From positions 992,001-1,056,000 of the forward strand of contig JAIUPT010000033.1 in assembly GCA_022315425.1 (NCBI GenBank): a DNA stretch of 64,000 nucleotides, in the 5' to 3' direction. The notes beneath the pieces are model-generated. The model was not told the DNA's origin. It made no database searches and saw only the letters and a list, made by a program, of their open reading frames with translations. Positions 21,333-31,559 of the stretch are shown piece by piece. The position numbers and the translations under genes are program-made. Positions within the stretch are counted from its first letter, which is position 1, and every line of letters begins with the position of its first letter. Origin of the DNA: Pseudevernia furfuracea. Its lineage: Eukaryota > Ascomycota > Lecanoromycetes > Lecanorales > Parmeliaceae.

Positions 21333-22634
21333 GAGGAAAAAGAAAGGATTTGAAAGGAAGAGTATAAGAAGGAGCTGCTAAGTTTCGTGCGACGCAGCTT
21401 GATGACCTTGTTGACCTATGTATGGCTGTCACGATGTCCAGTCTTCTTTGAGGTGTGCAGTCCGGGAGAAATGTGTGGGATCTTTGTAGACAAAAATTGC
21501 GATTGATCTAGCAGGCCAAAGACGTCCGCGCCTCTCTGAGACGTACAATTTCAACTGGATGAGCACTACTCCTGCCCCTCAGCTGAATAAATCCACGCTG
21601 CCCTCGTCGCAAACTAAGTAATGTGGTAGGAAGCTAGACATCTGCGAACCCTTGCATGATATCTGCAGTGACAAGGGGCATGTGTTACCAAGTCATGTGC
21701 TACGTTGACGAATGAGGATGCAATATCGGATTCCGCTTCCATATGGCCATCAGCATTGCCAGAAACCACTTTCAAATGAGGTTTGGATTGGCCAAGGTCG
21801 AGAAAGAACTGTCTGATTTGGTTCTTTCTCGCAATGCCACCATCGGATAGGGTTCGACCGAATAGGTCTGCCTCCGCTGAACTTTCTTCATCTTTCATTG
21901 AAGAAGCTCAATGACATTAAAAACGTGATGGTCGATTAAACCAGGATTAGACTCTCACTTGTGTCTTTTGCCCCAGCTTTTTCTGGAAGCTTTGACGGGC
22001 TGCATTGACGCTCAGGAACCACCAATTTTCAATCGCTTGTCTCAAATTCATAGCTCTTGGAAAGGCGGTATTGGTCTAATCGTTTCTAGTTCCAGCACTG
22101 CTGCAAGGGCTCAAGGGCCCCGAATACACTCGTAGGGCTGCGCTACTAAGACTGTGCGTCGTTGGCTGCTGGCGACGCTGCGAGGTTGCTACTCTTTCCC
22201 TGAAAGGTATGATTTGCCATACATTTGACAGCATTGGGACGAGCGTCGAACGAGCATCCTCATCCAAATGCGTAACGATACCGTTCGAAGAGGATGGATG
22301 CATGGATGCCTCGGGATCGCCGTTTCTTCCTACCACTTGCCATCAACTTGATACAATCATACAACATATACCCTCACCTTTGCCATGATGCTAACAATCC
22401 AAGTCATCCACTAAGCACTCTATATAGAGTACATATGCTGGCAGGAGTAGCGAGAATGACAGAAGGTGGTTCAAAACGGGATCTAATTGGATTTGGTTGA
22501 ACTCGTAATGACGTCGTCTATCGACATGCCATTTGCTCGACCTACCTCTTTTTGTCTCTCAACATTCTGAAGCACAATCCCTCCGCACCTCTACCAACCC
22601 CAAGCCTAACCAACTCACGAAACAAATCACAACA
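21333..22634. other. Spacer without supported gene
   Basis: 1.3 kb. A 94-codon frame on the minus strand (21614-21898) is readable but resembles nothing I know and lacks splice-linked extension. No RNA gene or repeat seen. Confidence 0.45.
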
Positions 22635-23034
22635 ATGCCCCACTCCAAGACACCCGGCGGCTCAGGCGCCAGCGAGAAGTTCATGAAGCAACAGGCTGAA
22701 AGTCAGAGCTTCCTCTCTTCCCTTCCCACATTCACACCCATTTTGCTAACGCCTCAACAGAACACGGCGAAGGTGCATCCAATGCTGGCGGTCATACTGA
22801 TGGCAAGGCGCCAGGAGAAGCACCAGTAGGTCTAAATTTTAGCGTCCCCCCCAAGTTGTCTTGTTGGCGCCCTAGAGATGGAACGCTAACTTCGAAATTA
22901 CGAAGGTGGCCTCCGACTCGGGGATTTCAGACGTCGGCATTGAAAAGGGCACGAACCAGCCTGGAGAGAAGGGGGATCTCGGACCTAAGATGGACCCCAT
23001 ACCTGATAGCTCGAAGGATACAAGGGGAGTTTGA
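22635..23034 (+). CDS. Small disordered hydrophilic protein, unknown function
   Basis: Exons 22635-22701, 22761-22825, 22906-23034; 86 aa in this model. The product starts MPHSKTPGGSGASEKFMKQQ, continues with a Gly/Ala/His-rich stretch (HGEGASNAGGHTDGKAPGE) and ends VGIEKGTNQPGEKGDLGP.. to TRGV. It is almost free of hydrophobic residues and cysteines, so it is probably intrinsically disordered. The first intron is solid (GTCAGA, branch GCTAAC, CAACAG). The second is ambiguous: donor GTAGGT with acceptor ACGAAG (used here), or donor GTCTAA with acceptor TTTCAG at 22930, both in frame, differing by about nine residues. Small Gly-rich hydrophilic proteins of this kind occur in other ascomycetes, sometimes stress-linked, but no function can be assigned. 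Confidence 0.6.
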
Positions 23035-23775
23035 GCCGCAGGATGGTTCGGTGTTGGAGGAGTGGAGAAGAGGTGGACTGCAAAGCTATTGGGGAAGAGG
23101 ATCGTGAAATACAGCTCTTGTATCACTAGCTATCACTGCTACATGGAACTTTCAGCCCATGCTCTAGCCGGCTGCTGTGCCTCTGTAGACCTTTGTCTAG
23201 CATGACATTTTCGCCGTGCTCTCGCGGATTCCTCGGGACATCTCGACGTTAAGGGTTCACTTTGTCTATTTTCCTATTGCTCAGTCTCGTTGCAAGTGAC
23301 CTATCACAGCAGCATCAAATTCTTGGACGCAACCTGGAAAGCATCTCGTTATCCAGCTGGATTGGTTGAAGCTTGTTTGGGCAACACTCACAGCCTGACC
23401 GGTTACAGTCTACGTGCGCGAAAGCATTCGATCTTGGCCAAGCTGCATTCGACATCATTACATGGTGTTCAACAAATTCAACAAAGAGGCTCGAGTGAGC
23501 TGTGCTGGAACTCTTGGCCAAGACACCCAAGCCTTGCGGCCTCGCCGAGTGACTCTCCCTTTCAGCAAGAAAAGTACAGCTGATAGCAAAGTTCTTGCAG
23601 GGGCAATTCAGATTAAGCGGAACTTTAAGACAACTTATGATCCATTACGAACGAGAGCGTTGCATATAATTCTACCGTCGACTTGTGAATATCGCATGAC
23701 TCAGCAGCTGCATATACAATTCATTTTCGTCGGCATCTACTCCCGTTCCTCAGGCCCCCATTTTCGAATCGTGTC
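23035..23775. other. Convergent spacer
   Basis: 740 bp between two convergent genes. Short ORFs only; nothing recognisable. Confidence 0.45.
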
Positions 23776-25095
23776 TCACTTTATCCTATCAGCATGTATT
23801 TGCGCATCTATAGCGTACTGTGCTGCGATCCGTCGGTCCAGAAAGGTGTACTGAGAAGCAACACATTCACGATGAACCCTATCGAGAACGGCTCTTCGTC
23901 CATACATCTCTGCAGTCTGGCTTTCATCATCCTTCTTCTGATTCTTGAGCCAATCATCATATTCAATATCGATCATGCCCCGCTTCACAAGCCGTTTCTC
24001 ATCCCACAAGCACCAGCCCCATTGCGGATGACCTCCCTGCAAAGCTTGCATGTCAAATCTGCGAGGTGTGTTGGGAACGCTGGCCTCGTACAGATCCCGA
24101 ACTCTATCCCAGACAATAGGATAGTTTCTAGTGTACTGGTTTTGGCTGAAAGCTGCGACCAAGACATGATCATCCGGGCTTCTCGTATCCCAGTGATCGA
24201 TGTCGCGTATCAGCCGTCGGAGGAGCACGGGTTGTAGGCAAAGCTTATCAACAGGCTCGCACGACCGACGGTATTGAATCCTATTGACTTCGTGCGCGAG
24301 ATGGAAGCGAATGGCCTCCAATTCGTCGTGTTCCCAGCAAGCGAGGTTTGGAAGAAAACGACTCAAGGATTCTGGACAATAGCTCTCGCCGCGACATTGA
24401 AGCCAGTTGGGCATGCTGTCGCTGAATGGCTGTCTGGTGCTTCTGGATTTGACGTCACAACATTGCGGAGATGATTCTGGATGACACATGTCGTAGCAAA
24501 GCTGAAAACGCCATAAAGAGCGTCGGATCCGGTGGAGCTCTATCGGTGAAAGTGGTATACTGTGCTGCAGACAGGGCCCTAGAACACGATCACGGGCGAA
24601 GGATTCGGTGAGACTCTCGATACTCTCTGATACGGCGATGAGGTCTAGGATAATAGAAAGCGAATAGTTGGCTAGGCGGGCTTGAGCGTCATGGACTTCG
24701 GCTTTGAGACAATCTCTTATGAATCCGGTGATTTGGCTTGGACGAATTGGCGGACGGCTTCGAACGGCCAGCACATCAAGGGCCGAGTTTCGAAGCTCAA
24801 GCGACATTTTGTTCACCATGCTGGCAAAGATGTCGTTGCTGACAAAATTTCTGTTCCCGGATCCTCTAAAATATCTTAAGGTCTTTGGGTAGGCGGTGAA
24901 GAGCCTCGAGAGCGCAGCCATATCAGGTAAGTGTTTCATTACTTCGATGAGCAGCTCAGGAGGAAGATCGTGCAGGCCATAATGCGTAGTCTCTTTAAGG
25001 TATATATTTAACTCTTGAAACCCGGGATTCGTCTCAGTTCCAGACATTCTGTTGAGCGTAGACATTCCAATTGGCGATGTGAAAGGTGTTCGCAT
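23776..25095 (-). CDS. F-box-like fungal protein, unknown substrate
   Basis: Single-exon frame of 439 aa from ATG 25095 (MRTPFTSPIGMSTLNRMSG). Near residue 40 an F-box-like motif is visible: LHDLPPELLIEVMKHLPDM followed by LSRLFTAYPKTLRYF. The remainder is an alpha-helical-looking region without leucine-rich or WD repeats, with the family-like segment PQWGWCLWDEKRLVKRGM near 370. F-box proteins recruit targets to SCF ubiquitin ligases; here only the N-terminal motif supports that. The gene at 30233-31369 has the same overall layout and a matching WDxKRM segment, so the two appear to belong to one expanded ascomycete family. Alternative: a non-SCF protein sharing the fold. Confidence 0.75.
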   Translation of the reverse strand: MRTPFTSPIGMSTLNRMSGTETNPGFQELNIYLKETTHYGLHDLPPELLIEVMKHLPDMAALSRLFTAYPKTLRYFRGSGNRNFVSNDIFASMVNKMSLELRNSALDVLAVRSRPPIRPSQITGFIRDCLKAEVHDAQARLANYSLSIILDLIAVSESIESLTESFARDRVLGPCLQHSIPLSPIELHRIRRSLWRFQLCYDMCHPESSPQCCDVKSRSTRQPFSDSMPNWLQCRGESYCPESLSRFLPNLACWEHDELEAIRFHLAHEVNRIQYRRSCEPVDKLCLQPVLLRRLIRDIDHWDTRSPDDHVLVAAFSQNQYTRNYPIVWDRVRDLYEASVPNTPRRFDMQALQGGHPQWGWCLWDEKRLVKRGMIDIEYDDWLKNQKKDDESQTAEMYGRRAVLDRVHRECVASQYTFLDRRIAAQYAIDAQIHADRIK

Positions 25096-25616
25096 TGTAT
25101 GAAAGCGTAGGTAGATTTCGAAATTGCTAAAGAACAATATGCGCGATGTACTTGAAAAATGGAGTTCTTTTGAAGATGATTAAATGGGTTCAAAGCCAAG
25201 GACAGTACTTTGAGGATGTGACTTTGGTAGAGTTTAATGCACTATTTCTGCGCAGGAAAATGCAATAAAAATTGGACGGGACGATCTTCAATAGTCATCG
25301 GAGGCCCCACCGGACGCTATCGGTGACGCAGAGCGAGCCATAGAACAGGAAAGAGGCATTGCAGACTACGGAAATAGGTCTCTTGGACGTCCCGACTGAT
25401 GTCATTTTCAGGGCAAGAACAAGGGAAGCGGCTCCTCAGCGAAGCGGATACTGTTATGTTGAAAAACGAGATTCCTCTCTGGACATTGACTTTCTTCTAA
25501 TGTACACATGTTGGCAGTTGCGGATTCAAAAGCAATAATCGCCTAGTATTGCCGCCATGGTCAGCAAAGTTTCATACTTTGGAGATTTAGATTTCTTGGA
25601 ATGGACATGACTTGCC
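25096..25616. other. Spacer
   Basis: 520 bp upstream of the F-box-like gene and downstream of the MICOS gene. No gene seen. Confidence 0.45.
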
Positions 25617-26447
25617 TCATCTACCCTTCCTCACCCACCCCTCAACCGCCTCTCTGCTTTCCCCTACCCTCTCATCGAACCATTTCTTTGTCACTTCTTC
25701 TCTGATCTTCGCTTGCCTCCAGCCTTCTTCTACCGCTCCCCTAATCCTCATATGGTTTATGGAGACCACCGGCACCTTTTCCTCATACGTCCACACAAGA
25801 TCCCCTACATTTCGCATCGTAACGGGCAGCACAATCCACGCAGCTCCTAAGCCCACCACGAACGGCACTGTCGCCCGCAGCAGTATATTTCGGTTTCGAG
25901 AAATGATCGAGCCTGTCATTGCTGCTACAAGGACATAGAGCGCGCCTGGCATGATGCGTTCGTGTGACTCAGGAGGAGGAGCTAGGGAAGCAATCGTCTG
26001 GGTAAAAGAACGCTCTTGATGGAGGACAGCGGACATGAAGGCGTTGAGACGGTCTTCAGCTGCAGCGGTATGGGCGTGTATGAAGATGCGGGCATGTTTG
26101 ATCTGGCCTGCTAGACGGTCTGTAGGTGTAGGAGATGAGGGGAGGGAATCTTCCTTGGGTGTTGGGGATGATTTGGGAGGGTCAAGTAGAGCAAGATCGT
26201 CGTAAATGGGTTTCCGGGGAAGCTACATTACACCATTAGCACAACGAATCCGGGATAGGATTCAATGCTTTACAAGTTCTTGAGGAGGTGCCTCGGCGTG
26301 AAGTGTGGAAGACGGATAGAGAAGTAGGCCGGCGGTGAGAGTACCGATTGCCAAGGGCGGGATAGGACGCTAGACGTGTTAATTCATGTAAAGGGTTTCC
26401 CATTGATGTAGAGAACTTACCCGTCGCAACAGAGGTCTGAATGCCAT
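25617..26447 (-). CDS. MIC27: MICOS complex subunit, MIC26/MIC27 (apolipoprotein O-like) family
   Basis: Exons 26421-26447, 26274-26369, 25617-26222 (minus); 242 aa. The spliced start MAFRPLLRRRPIPPLAIGT is a short basic, mitochondrial-targeting-like leader with a hydrophobic stretch (about 13-27). PRKPIYDDL, then TDRLAGQIKHARIF, a hallmark TIASLAPPPESHERIMPG (about 150-170), a glycine-rich membrane hairpin (ALYVLVAAMTGSIISRNRN and ATVPFVVGLGAAWIVLP) and NVGDLVWTYEEK follow. MICOS shapes crista junctions at the inner mitochondrial membrane; MIC26/27 subunits bind cardiolipin and stabilise MIC10 oligomers. All three exons join at phase 0 with GT..TAG introns. The MIC26 versus MIC27 name is uncertain in filamentous fungi. 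Confidence 0.88.
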
Positions 26448-26743
26448 GCCGTTGTCTCAGAAGAGATAGAACTCGAGGAGCATAAGGTACCTTGCAATCA
26501 TGATGGGAAAAGCGCTAGCCTAGATGCATACTAGTACGGCGGACATTAGTCCTAGCTCACATTGAGGTTTGGAGCCTCCAACCGTCGGATATCGCCCCAC
26601 CCCAAGCGTTGCCTACTTTAGACGATGCGCTTAGAACTGGTTTGGAGATGCACCCGGCCTGAGCCCAGTTTGGGCCTATGCCCCCGAAAGAAGCCGATAT
26701 GTTCAACCTATGCGTCCCCAAGAGAATATTCTAGGCTCCCCTA

Positions 26744-26785
26744 CTATAGGGCTGCCTTCCGAATGTAGGATTAGGGCTACTACTA
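26744..26785 (+). repeat. Dispersed repeat copy A (partner at 62786-62827)
   Basis: A 42-nt stretch beginning CTATAGGGCTGCCTTCCGAA aligns without gaps to 62786-62827, with 34 of 42 positions identical by eye, mostly transition differences. Probably a remnant of a mobile element shared between the two accessory regions. Confidence 0.55.
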
Positions 26786-27755
26786 GCGCATGTGTGGGCC
26801 TTTACATGTCAACCTCCGTGATGATGAAAGCGATGAAAATAAGTAAAGCCGATCACTCGGATGATCCGAATGGCGACATGCCTCAATTTTTACTCGCTTA
26901 GTATGCTATAATGAGAAGAATTTGAGCAAAGACTTGATTTCTTGGACTGAGAGTACCCGCTTCTACCTGCTTACTTCGAAGTGTCTAGACGTTGCAAGTA
27001 TATCCGGCAAAGCTCTTGCAATACTGGTAAGGTAGTACCTCACGAGCATTCCGAGTACAAAGAAAGCTTCTAAGTGAGATAGCTAGAGAATGAAGCACTT
27101 TCTCTCTCGGCCCATATCTACGCGAAATACGGGTTACCTTTTCTACTCCGAGTCATGGCTGACCACCATAACACAACCCGAGCCATATCCTGCAAGAAAC
27201 GGTCGATGATTGACATTTTCAGCCTTTGGCCCCGGAAAATCACCAGATCAATGAGGTCGTGTACTCTACTTCGGCATGAGAAGCAGCAGCAGTCGATAAT
27301 GATCGTTTACCTAAGACCGCTTTGAAGCTAGATCTATTACATTCTTCGAATCGCAAGGGGAGTAAATTATTCAATAAGCTATACACATTGCCACCCTTGG
27401 TGATCGCACAGCAGTATGATAAAACTGCACATAGACACAGAAGGGGATTCGAGTCCCTCACAAAAATACAGAGCCTACAGGTCGTAGCTTTTGCAGTCTA
27501 TTTAGCACCTCGAGGTCTCTCAGCAAGGGACATCCGGCGCACACCCGCACTCGCCCCTGGCAAAACTGATTGCCGATTCCAATCTTACCGAGCTCCCTTA
27601 TCAAAAGAGATCTGTTAAAGGACGTGGGACTACTTAGAAATGTGTTTTCCGTCGGATAGTATTCACGTCTCAGAGTTGATAACAGTTGGATCTACTGTCT
27701 TCGTAAGGGTCGAAGGGTAACGCTAGTGAACACTTTCTCTTCATCCTCTTTACAA

Positions 27756-27855
27756 GCAAGAAATGCGCAGGGATAGCAGTTAAAGCCTTGCTCGAAGCAA
27801 GAAATGCGCAGGGATAGCAGTTAAAGCCTTGCTCGAAGCAAGAAATGCGCCGAGT
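27756..27855 (+). repeat. 41-bp tandem repeat, two perfect copies plus a diverged third
   Basis: Copy 1 is 27756-27796 and copy 2 is 27797-27837, identical, beginning GCAAGAAATGCGCAGGGATA. A third copy starts at 27838, matches for about 13 nt and then diverges (GAGTGAGTAATTTAGCC, echoed near 27891). No coding signal. Confidence 0.85.
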
Positions 27856-28132
27856 GAGTAATTTAGCCTTGCTAACAGCGAAAAGACGTCGAGTAAGTAA
27901 CTTAGTCAAGAAATAAGCAGAATGAGTATAAATGAACAACTCGGACGCAGAAACTTGATTTCTTTTATAATTTTCATAGGACCGGGTGGCAAGATAAATA
28001 TTCAGAAGCCTCGACCTTTCATTCACTGGCGGTAATCTAGCCATAAATTTCTCGAATCTGATATTCTTGTCTTGATGCTACAATTCTTGCTAAGTCTTAA
28101 GGTTCTTAGATCAGGAGGTTGGCTTTCACAAT

Positions 28133-28527
28133 TTGCGCCTCTTCAATGGCGGCTTCTTCGATACCTTCCCGCATATCAAAATCATCGTTGGGCATTTGGG
28201 GGGAAAATGCTCACATTTCAGCTCGATCGTGTCATCGACATCGGTGCGACGAACGGAGCTTGGCGTAGGCAGCAGCGCGACCTACGCACCGTCTGGAACA
28301 GCAATATCTGGATCACGACAAGTGGCATGTTCTCCCTTGCGCCGTTCATGTGCCTGTTACGTTAAATGCCGGTCAATCGCAATATGTACAGCGTGGATCG
28401 GCCCTTTAGCAACAACACGCAAGACCTGGCCCTTATGAAACAGATTAGAAGCAGCGGGCTTGTCGCGGAGGAGTTGGAGGGCATTGCTTACAAGAACGCT
28501 CAATCAGTACTTCAAGCGCAGGTATAA
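28133..28527 (+). pseudogene. C-terminal fragment of an amidohydrolase-family decarboxylase
   Basis: Translation in shifting frames gives the end of an ACMSD/2,3-dihydroxybenzoate-decarboxylase-type amidohydrolase: LRLFNGGFFDTFPHIKIIVGH (first frame), LDRVIDIGATNGAWRRQQRD and NIWITTSGMFSLAPFMCLLR (second frame, stopped by TAA), then YSVDRPFSNNT, LMKQIRSSGL and ELEGIAYKNAQSVLQ to a stop at 28527. The conserved His in VGHLG and the Asp in YSVD are metal and active-site positions in the family. The N-terminal two-thirds is absent and at least two frame changes occur, so this is a truncated relic. Intact relatives decarboxylate aromatic acids; which one cannot be told. Confidence 0.75.
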
Positions 28528-30232
28528 TGGTTTGAACCAAATATTTGAGATTACGACCTATGTAGTCAGGAAGGTAGTTGCAGTCACGAAATCAATGGCA
28601 GTCAATTGCAGTCACCATGCTAATCGCAGCGACGAAGCCACTGGCGCCGGGTACGGTGAATATGTTGCTGCTGACACGTGTGTCTACCTGGAAGCCGACA
28701 TGCGACCCACTGGTCCACAGTCCCACTGCAAAGTAATGAATGGCAACAGCACATTTGTCGCTCCCACATCTAGCCTACCATCCACTTGTGGCGGTGCACT
28801 CAGTCCTGCTGTTGGGATACCCTCGGACGTCGCTCTCGAACAGCCATCAGCAGCAGTGTATTATTTGATACTCAGTCTTCAAGAGCAGTGTCGCCTGCCA
28901 ACCATCAACAGTGGTGTGCCTTTGACCATCAGTTGGCAATTGCACCGCCTGCAACAACTTACCTTACGACAGCAATCAATCCCAACACTTATCTCAACCA
29001 CCTCCCATCACCACAACAATTACCGTAACAACAGTCTCGCCTTCTTGCAACTTCCACTCATCGTAGGTAGACGTCTCTCCCTATCTCTCTCCCTGCTACC
29101 CCTGACCCACTTAGTCTATCTGCTCGCAAGCAGCAAACCAACCTCACCTTCAAAAACGCCTCGTCCACGTAGCTTTCGACCCGGGCTAGGGCGCCGTTCT
29201 TCCGATGGATCACTACCAGTTGCGGCAATGCTGCTTCTGACTTCTACTGAGAGCCGAATGTAAACGGTGTGTACTGCTAATCAACGCCCGAAATCCTTAG
29301 AGTACGTTTCACGAATTTAATTCGTAGGCCTATACTTGTCATCGTCTTCATATCACATTGCATTTCATAAGTCATACCATTTTGAGGTTTTTTTTTCGTG
29401 ACATTTGGTAGCAACAAATAGAATAGCGAGCATTACTTTTGATACACGGAGTAGAGAGAAAAATAACCGTCAGTCACACCGCTCCACTGCCAGTTGAACC
29501 GGTTGGTTTTGGAAGTCAAAACTGCACCAAATCATTAACCGGTAGACCTCAACTGCACCACCAACCACCAACCACGAGAAACTAACGGTTCCACGGGTCG
29601 TGGATCAGTTAGTTGGTGCACCATCGCCAGCCCTGCCCGGGATCACCCGGGTTCGCTGCGTATGCAGAATTGAGGGGCCATGAATCCCCCCCCTCACCAC
29701 CTTTGAACGGAAACATTATTGGATCAGGGTAATGGCCTTGAAACAGAGAAATCCCGGGAACGGCGGCGAGCTGAATAAGTATTGCTCGCGCTGCTTTGTT
29801 TGACGGTCTAAGTTTTTTTTTTTGGGGGGATGCGATAGAATTGAAGCTCTGCATGGAGGTTTTCTGAAGCCGCCGTTGATACTTATGTGCGTTGAAGTGT
29901 TCAGCCTCTCGGCCCTGCTTGGCATGTACTGTAAGCTAAAGGTACCTAAGTAGCACTACTCTTCCTGGGGATAATAATCAACAGTTACCTGCATCATAAA
30001 TCCTTGAGGCTGGTCATGGCTAAAAAGGTCTACCTGGCAAGTCGGAGTAATCAGCTGCGGCTTTTAAGATATAATCTCATCATCATTTCGAGATCGCTTT
30101 GCGATAATATTCGCATGTTACGATCTTTCACTAGAATCAGACTTGATGAATCTTTCTCTGTATACCTTACGTTGAACCTCAGTTCTAAATGCATCCATCT
30201 CCATTCGAAAATCGAAACTACGTATAGAATTG
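28528..30232. other. Gene-poor stretch, possible degraded secreted-protein sequence
   Basis: 1.7 kb. One frame near 28930-29050 reads like a Thr-rich fungal wall protein fragment (PPPITTTITVTTVSPSC) but is flanked by stops. A T/G homopolymer junction lies near 29812-29828. No gene supported. Confidence 0.4.
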
Positions 30233-31369
30233 TCAGACAATCCTCTGCTCCTCGATACTCTTCCAAGTAAAGCAGACATCGCTTATGGCTAAATCGGCAC
30301 CAATTCCAGTCCTATACCTCGTCCCATCTGGCTCCGGCACCTCCTTCGGCACAGCCAGCAGTTCCATAACGGCCATGCGTTTGAGATCCCAGATCCCGAA
30401 TCCCAGCCTCCGGAAGGTCTTCCATTGAGAGTTCTTGAGAACCGATGACGGCGACCTCTTGCCGTAGGTGTGGAAGAAGCGGAAGCTCATGCTGCAGTGC
30501 TGAGACGCGTCAAAGTCTTGCTGCCATGCGTGGGAGATTTTGTCAGTCGGCGCGTGTTCTTGTGTTGACCTTCTCTCTGCCTCTTTCAGCGGTACCTGCG
30601 AGGAGGAAGGATGCACAGACTCTGTGACGGGGTAGAGGGAGATGTGCATCTCATTCAGCCAATCCTGTACGCACTCCATGTCGTCAAGCTTCCAATCTCC
30701 CCAATCTTCGGAAAACACATAGTTTCCAGCTCGAAAGGGGCTGCTTTTGCCTTTGAGGGGTTCGTATTTGGTCTTGAGGATATGGTAGAGCTGTAATAGC
30801 CACAAAGCGCGTACCACGCGATACTCTTCCACCCAACTTGGGCTGCCGGTGATTGGAGGAGTGTAGGCGCGACCTTTGGGGTAATTTTCGAAGGTGCCAT
30901 TCGCAGGGAATCCATGTCTCGGGTCAACTAGATGCTGCGGTTGAATTGCATTCAGGCGCTTGATGTGGCATTCCAGAAATTCAGCGGCTAGTTGATAAAT
31001 ATGGCATGCGCAACGGACAAGGATCTCGGTAAGTGATAGAGGAAGGCCAAGATGGATTGGGTCATTCATCGTCGCTCCAATAGAAAAGGGTTCCAGCGCA
31101 GACCTAATACTCGATACTAAATCTTCGGAGCTAGATGTTCGTTCGGGTAACTGGTCTAAAAGAGCCATGGCTACAGCACGGATAACTTCTTGAAGTTCTT
31201 CTGGAAATGGGCCGATGACGGCTCCCACAATCTCAGCGGAGCACTCCTCAAACATGTCTGCTGCAGCTCCAGATGCTCTAGTTAATTGATAGAAGGAAGG
31301 AATATTTGGGATGAGTTTCATGGTGTTCAACAAGATTGGCGCCGGTAGTCTTCGGAAAGGGTCGGCCAT
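30233..31369 (-). CDS. F-box-like fungal protein, relative of the 23.8-25.1 kb gene
   Basis: Single-exon frame of 378 aa from ATG 31369. It opens with FRRLPAPILLNTMKLIPNIPSFYQLTRAS, which has the spacing of an F-box-like motif placed right at the N-terminus. The centre is helical with an EEYRVVRALWLLQLYHILK segment that parallels HRIRRSLWRFQLCYD in the 23.8 kb gene, and FRRLGFGIWDLKRMAVMELL near 330 parallels its WDEKRLVKRGM segment. No leucine-rich or WD repeats. A role in substrate recognition for SCF ligases is possible but unproven. Its upstream region contains a (GATT)8 microsatellite 146 bp before the ATG. Confidence 0.7.
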   Translation of the reverse strand: MADPFRRLPAPILLNTMKLIPNIPSFYQLTRASGAAADMFEECSAEIVGAVIGPFPEELQEVIRAVAMALLDQLPERTSSSEDLVSSIRSALEPFSIGATMNDPIHLGLPLSLTEILVRCACHIYQLAAEFLECHIKRLNAIQPQHLVDPRHGFPANGTFENYPKGRAYTPPITGSPSWVEEYRVVRALWLLQLYHILKTKYEPLKGKSSPFRAGNYVFSEDWGDWKLDDMECVQDWLNEMHISLYPVTESVHPSSSQVPLKEAERRSTQEHAPTDKISHAWQQDFDASQHCSMSFRFFHTYGKRSPSSVLKNSQWKTFRRLGFGIWDLKRMAVMELLAVPKEVPEPDGTRYRTGIGADLAISDVCFTWKSIEEQRIV

Positions 31370-31514
31370 GTTTCGTGGCGGTGAAGGACGGATTGTAGAC
31401 GTCTCGAGTGTAATTGCGGTTATAAAAAGATGAGCTGAGCTAGGCAGACGTGATGTGAACTGGTGGAAGAAATATAATGAGTGGAAGAATAAGAGAAGTG
31501 CTGATATATGAAGG

Positions 31515-31546
<32 letters not shown>
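31515..31546 (+). repeat. (GATT)8 microsatellite
   Basis: Eight perfect tandem GATT units, in the upstream region of the F-box-like gene. Confidence 0.95.
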
Positions 31547-31559
31547 AAGTCATACCGGA

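Larger units (their letters stand above)
26448..28132. other. Gene-free accessory stretch with repeats
   Basis: 1.7 kb with no supported gene. It holds a 42-nt segment (26744-26785) shared with 62786-62827 and a 41-bp tandem repeat (27756-27837). A short GATTCGAGTCCC word near 27449 resembles a tRNA T-arm but lacks the rest of a tRNA. Confidence 0.5.

Noticed and set aside
21614..21898. 94-codon minus-strand frame
   Set aside because: Readable but isolated; no recognisable motif and no supporting context.
27380..27470. Possible tRNA gene (GATTCGAGTCCC T-arm-like word)
   Set aside because: No acceptor stem, D-arm or anticodon arm can be paired around it.
28930..29050. Thr-rich wall-protein-like fragment
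   Set aside because: Short, bounded by stops on both sides, low complexity; cannot be tied to a gene.
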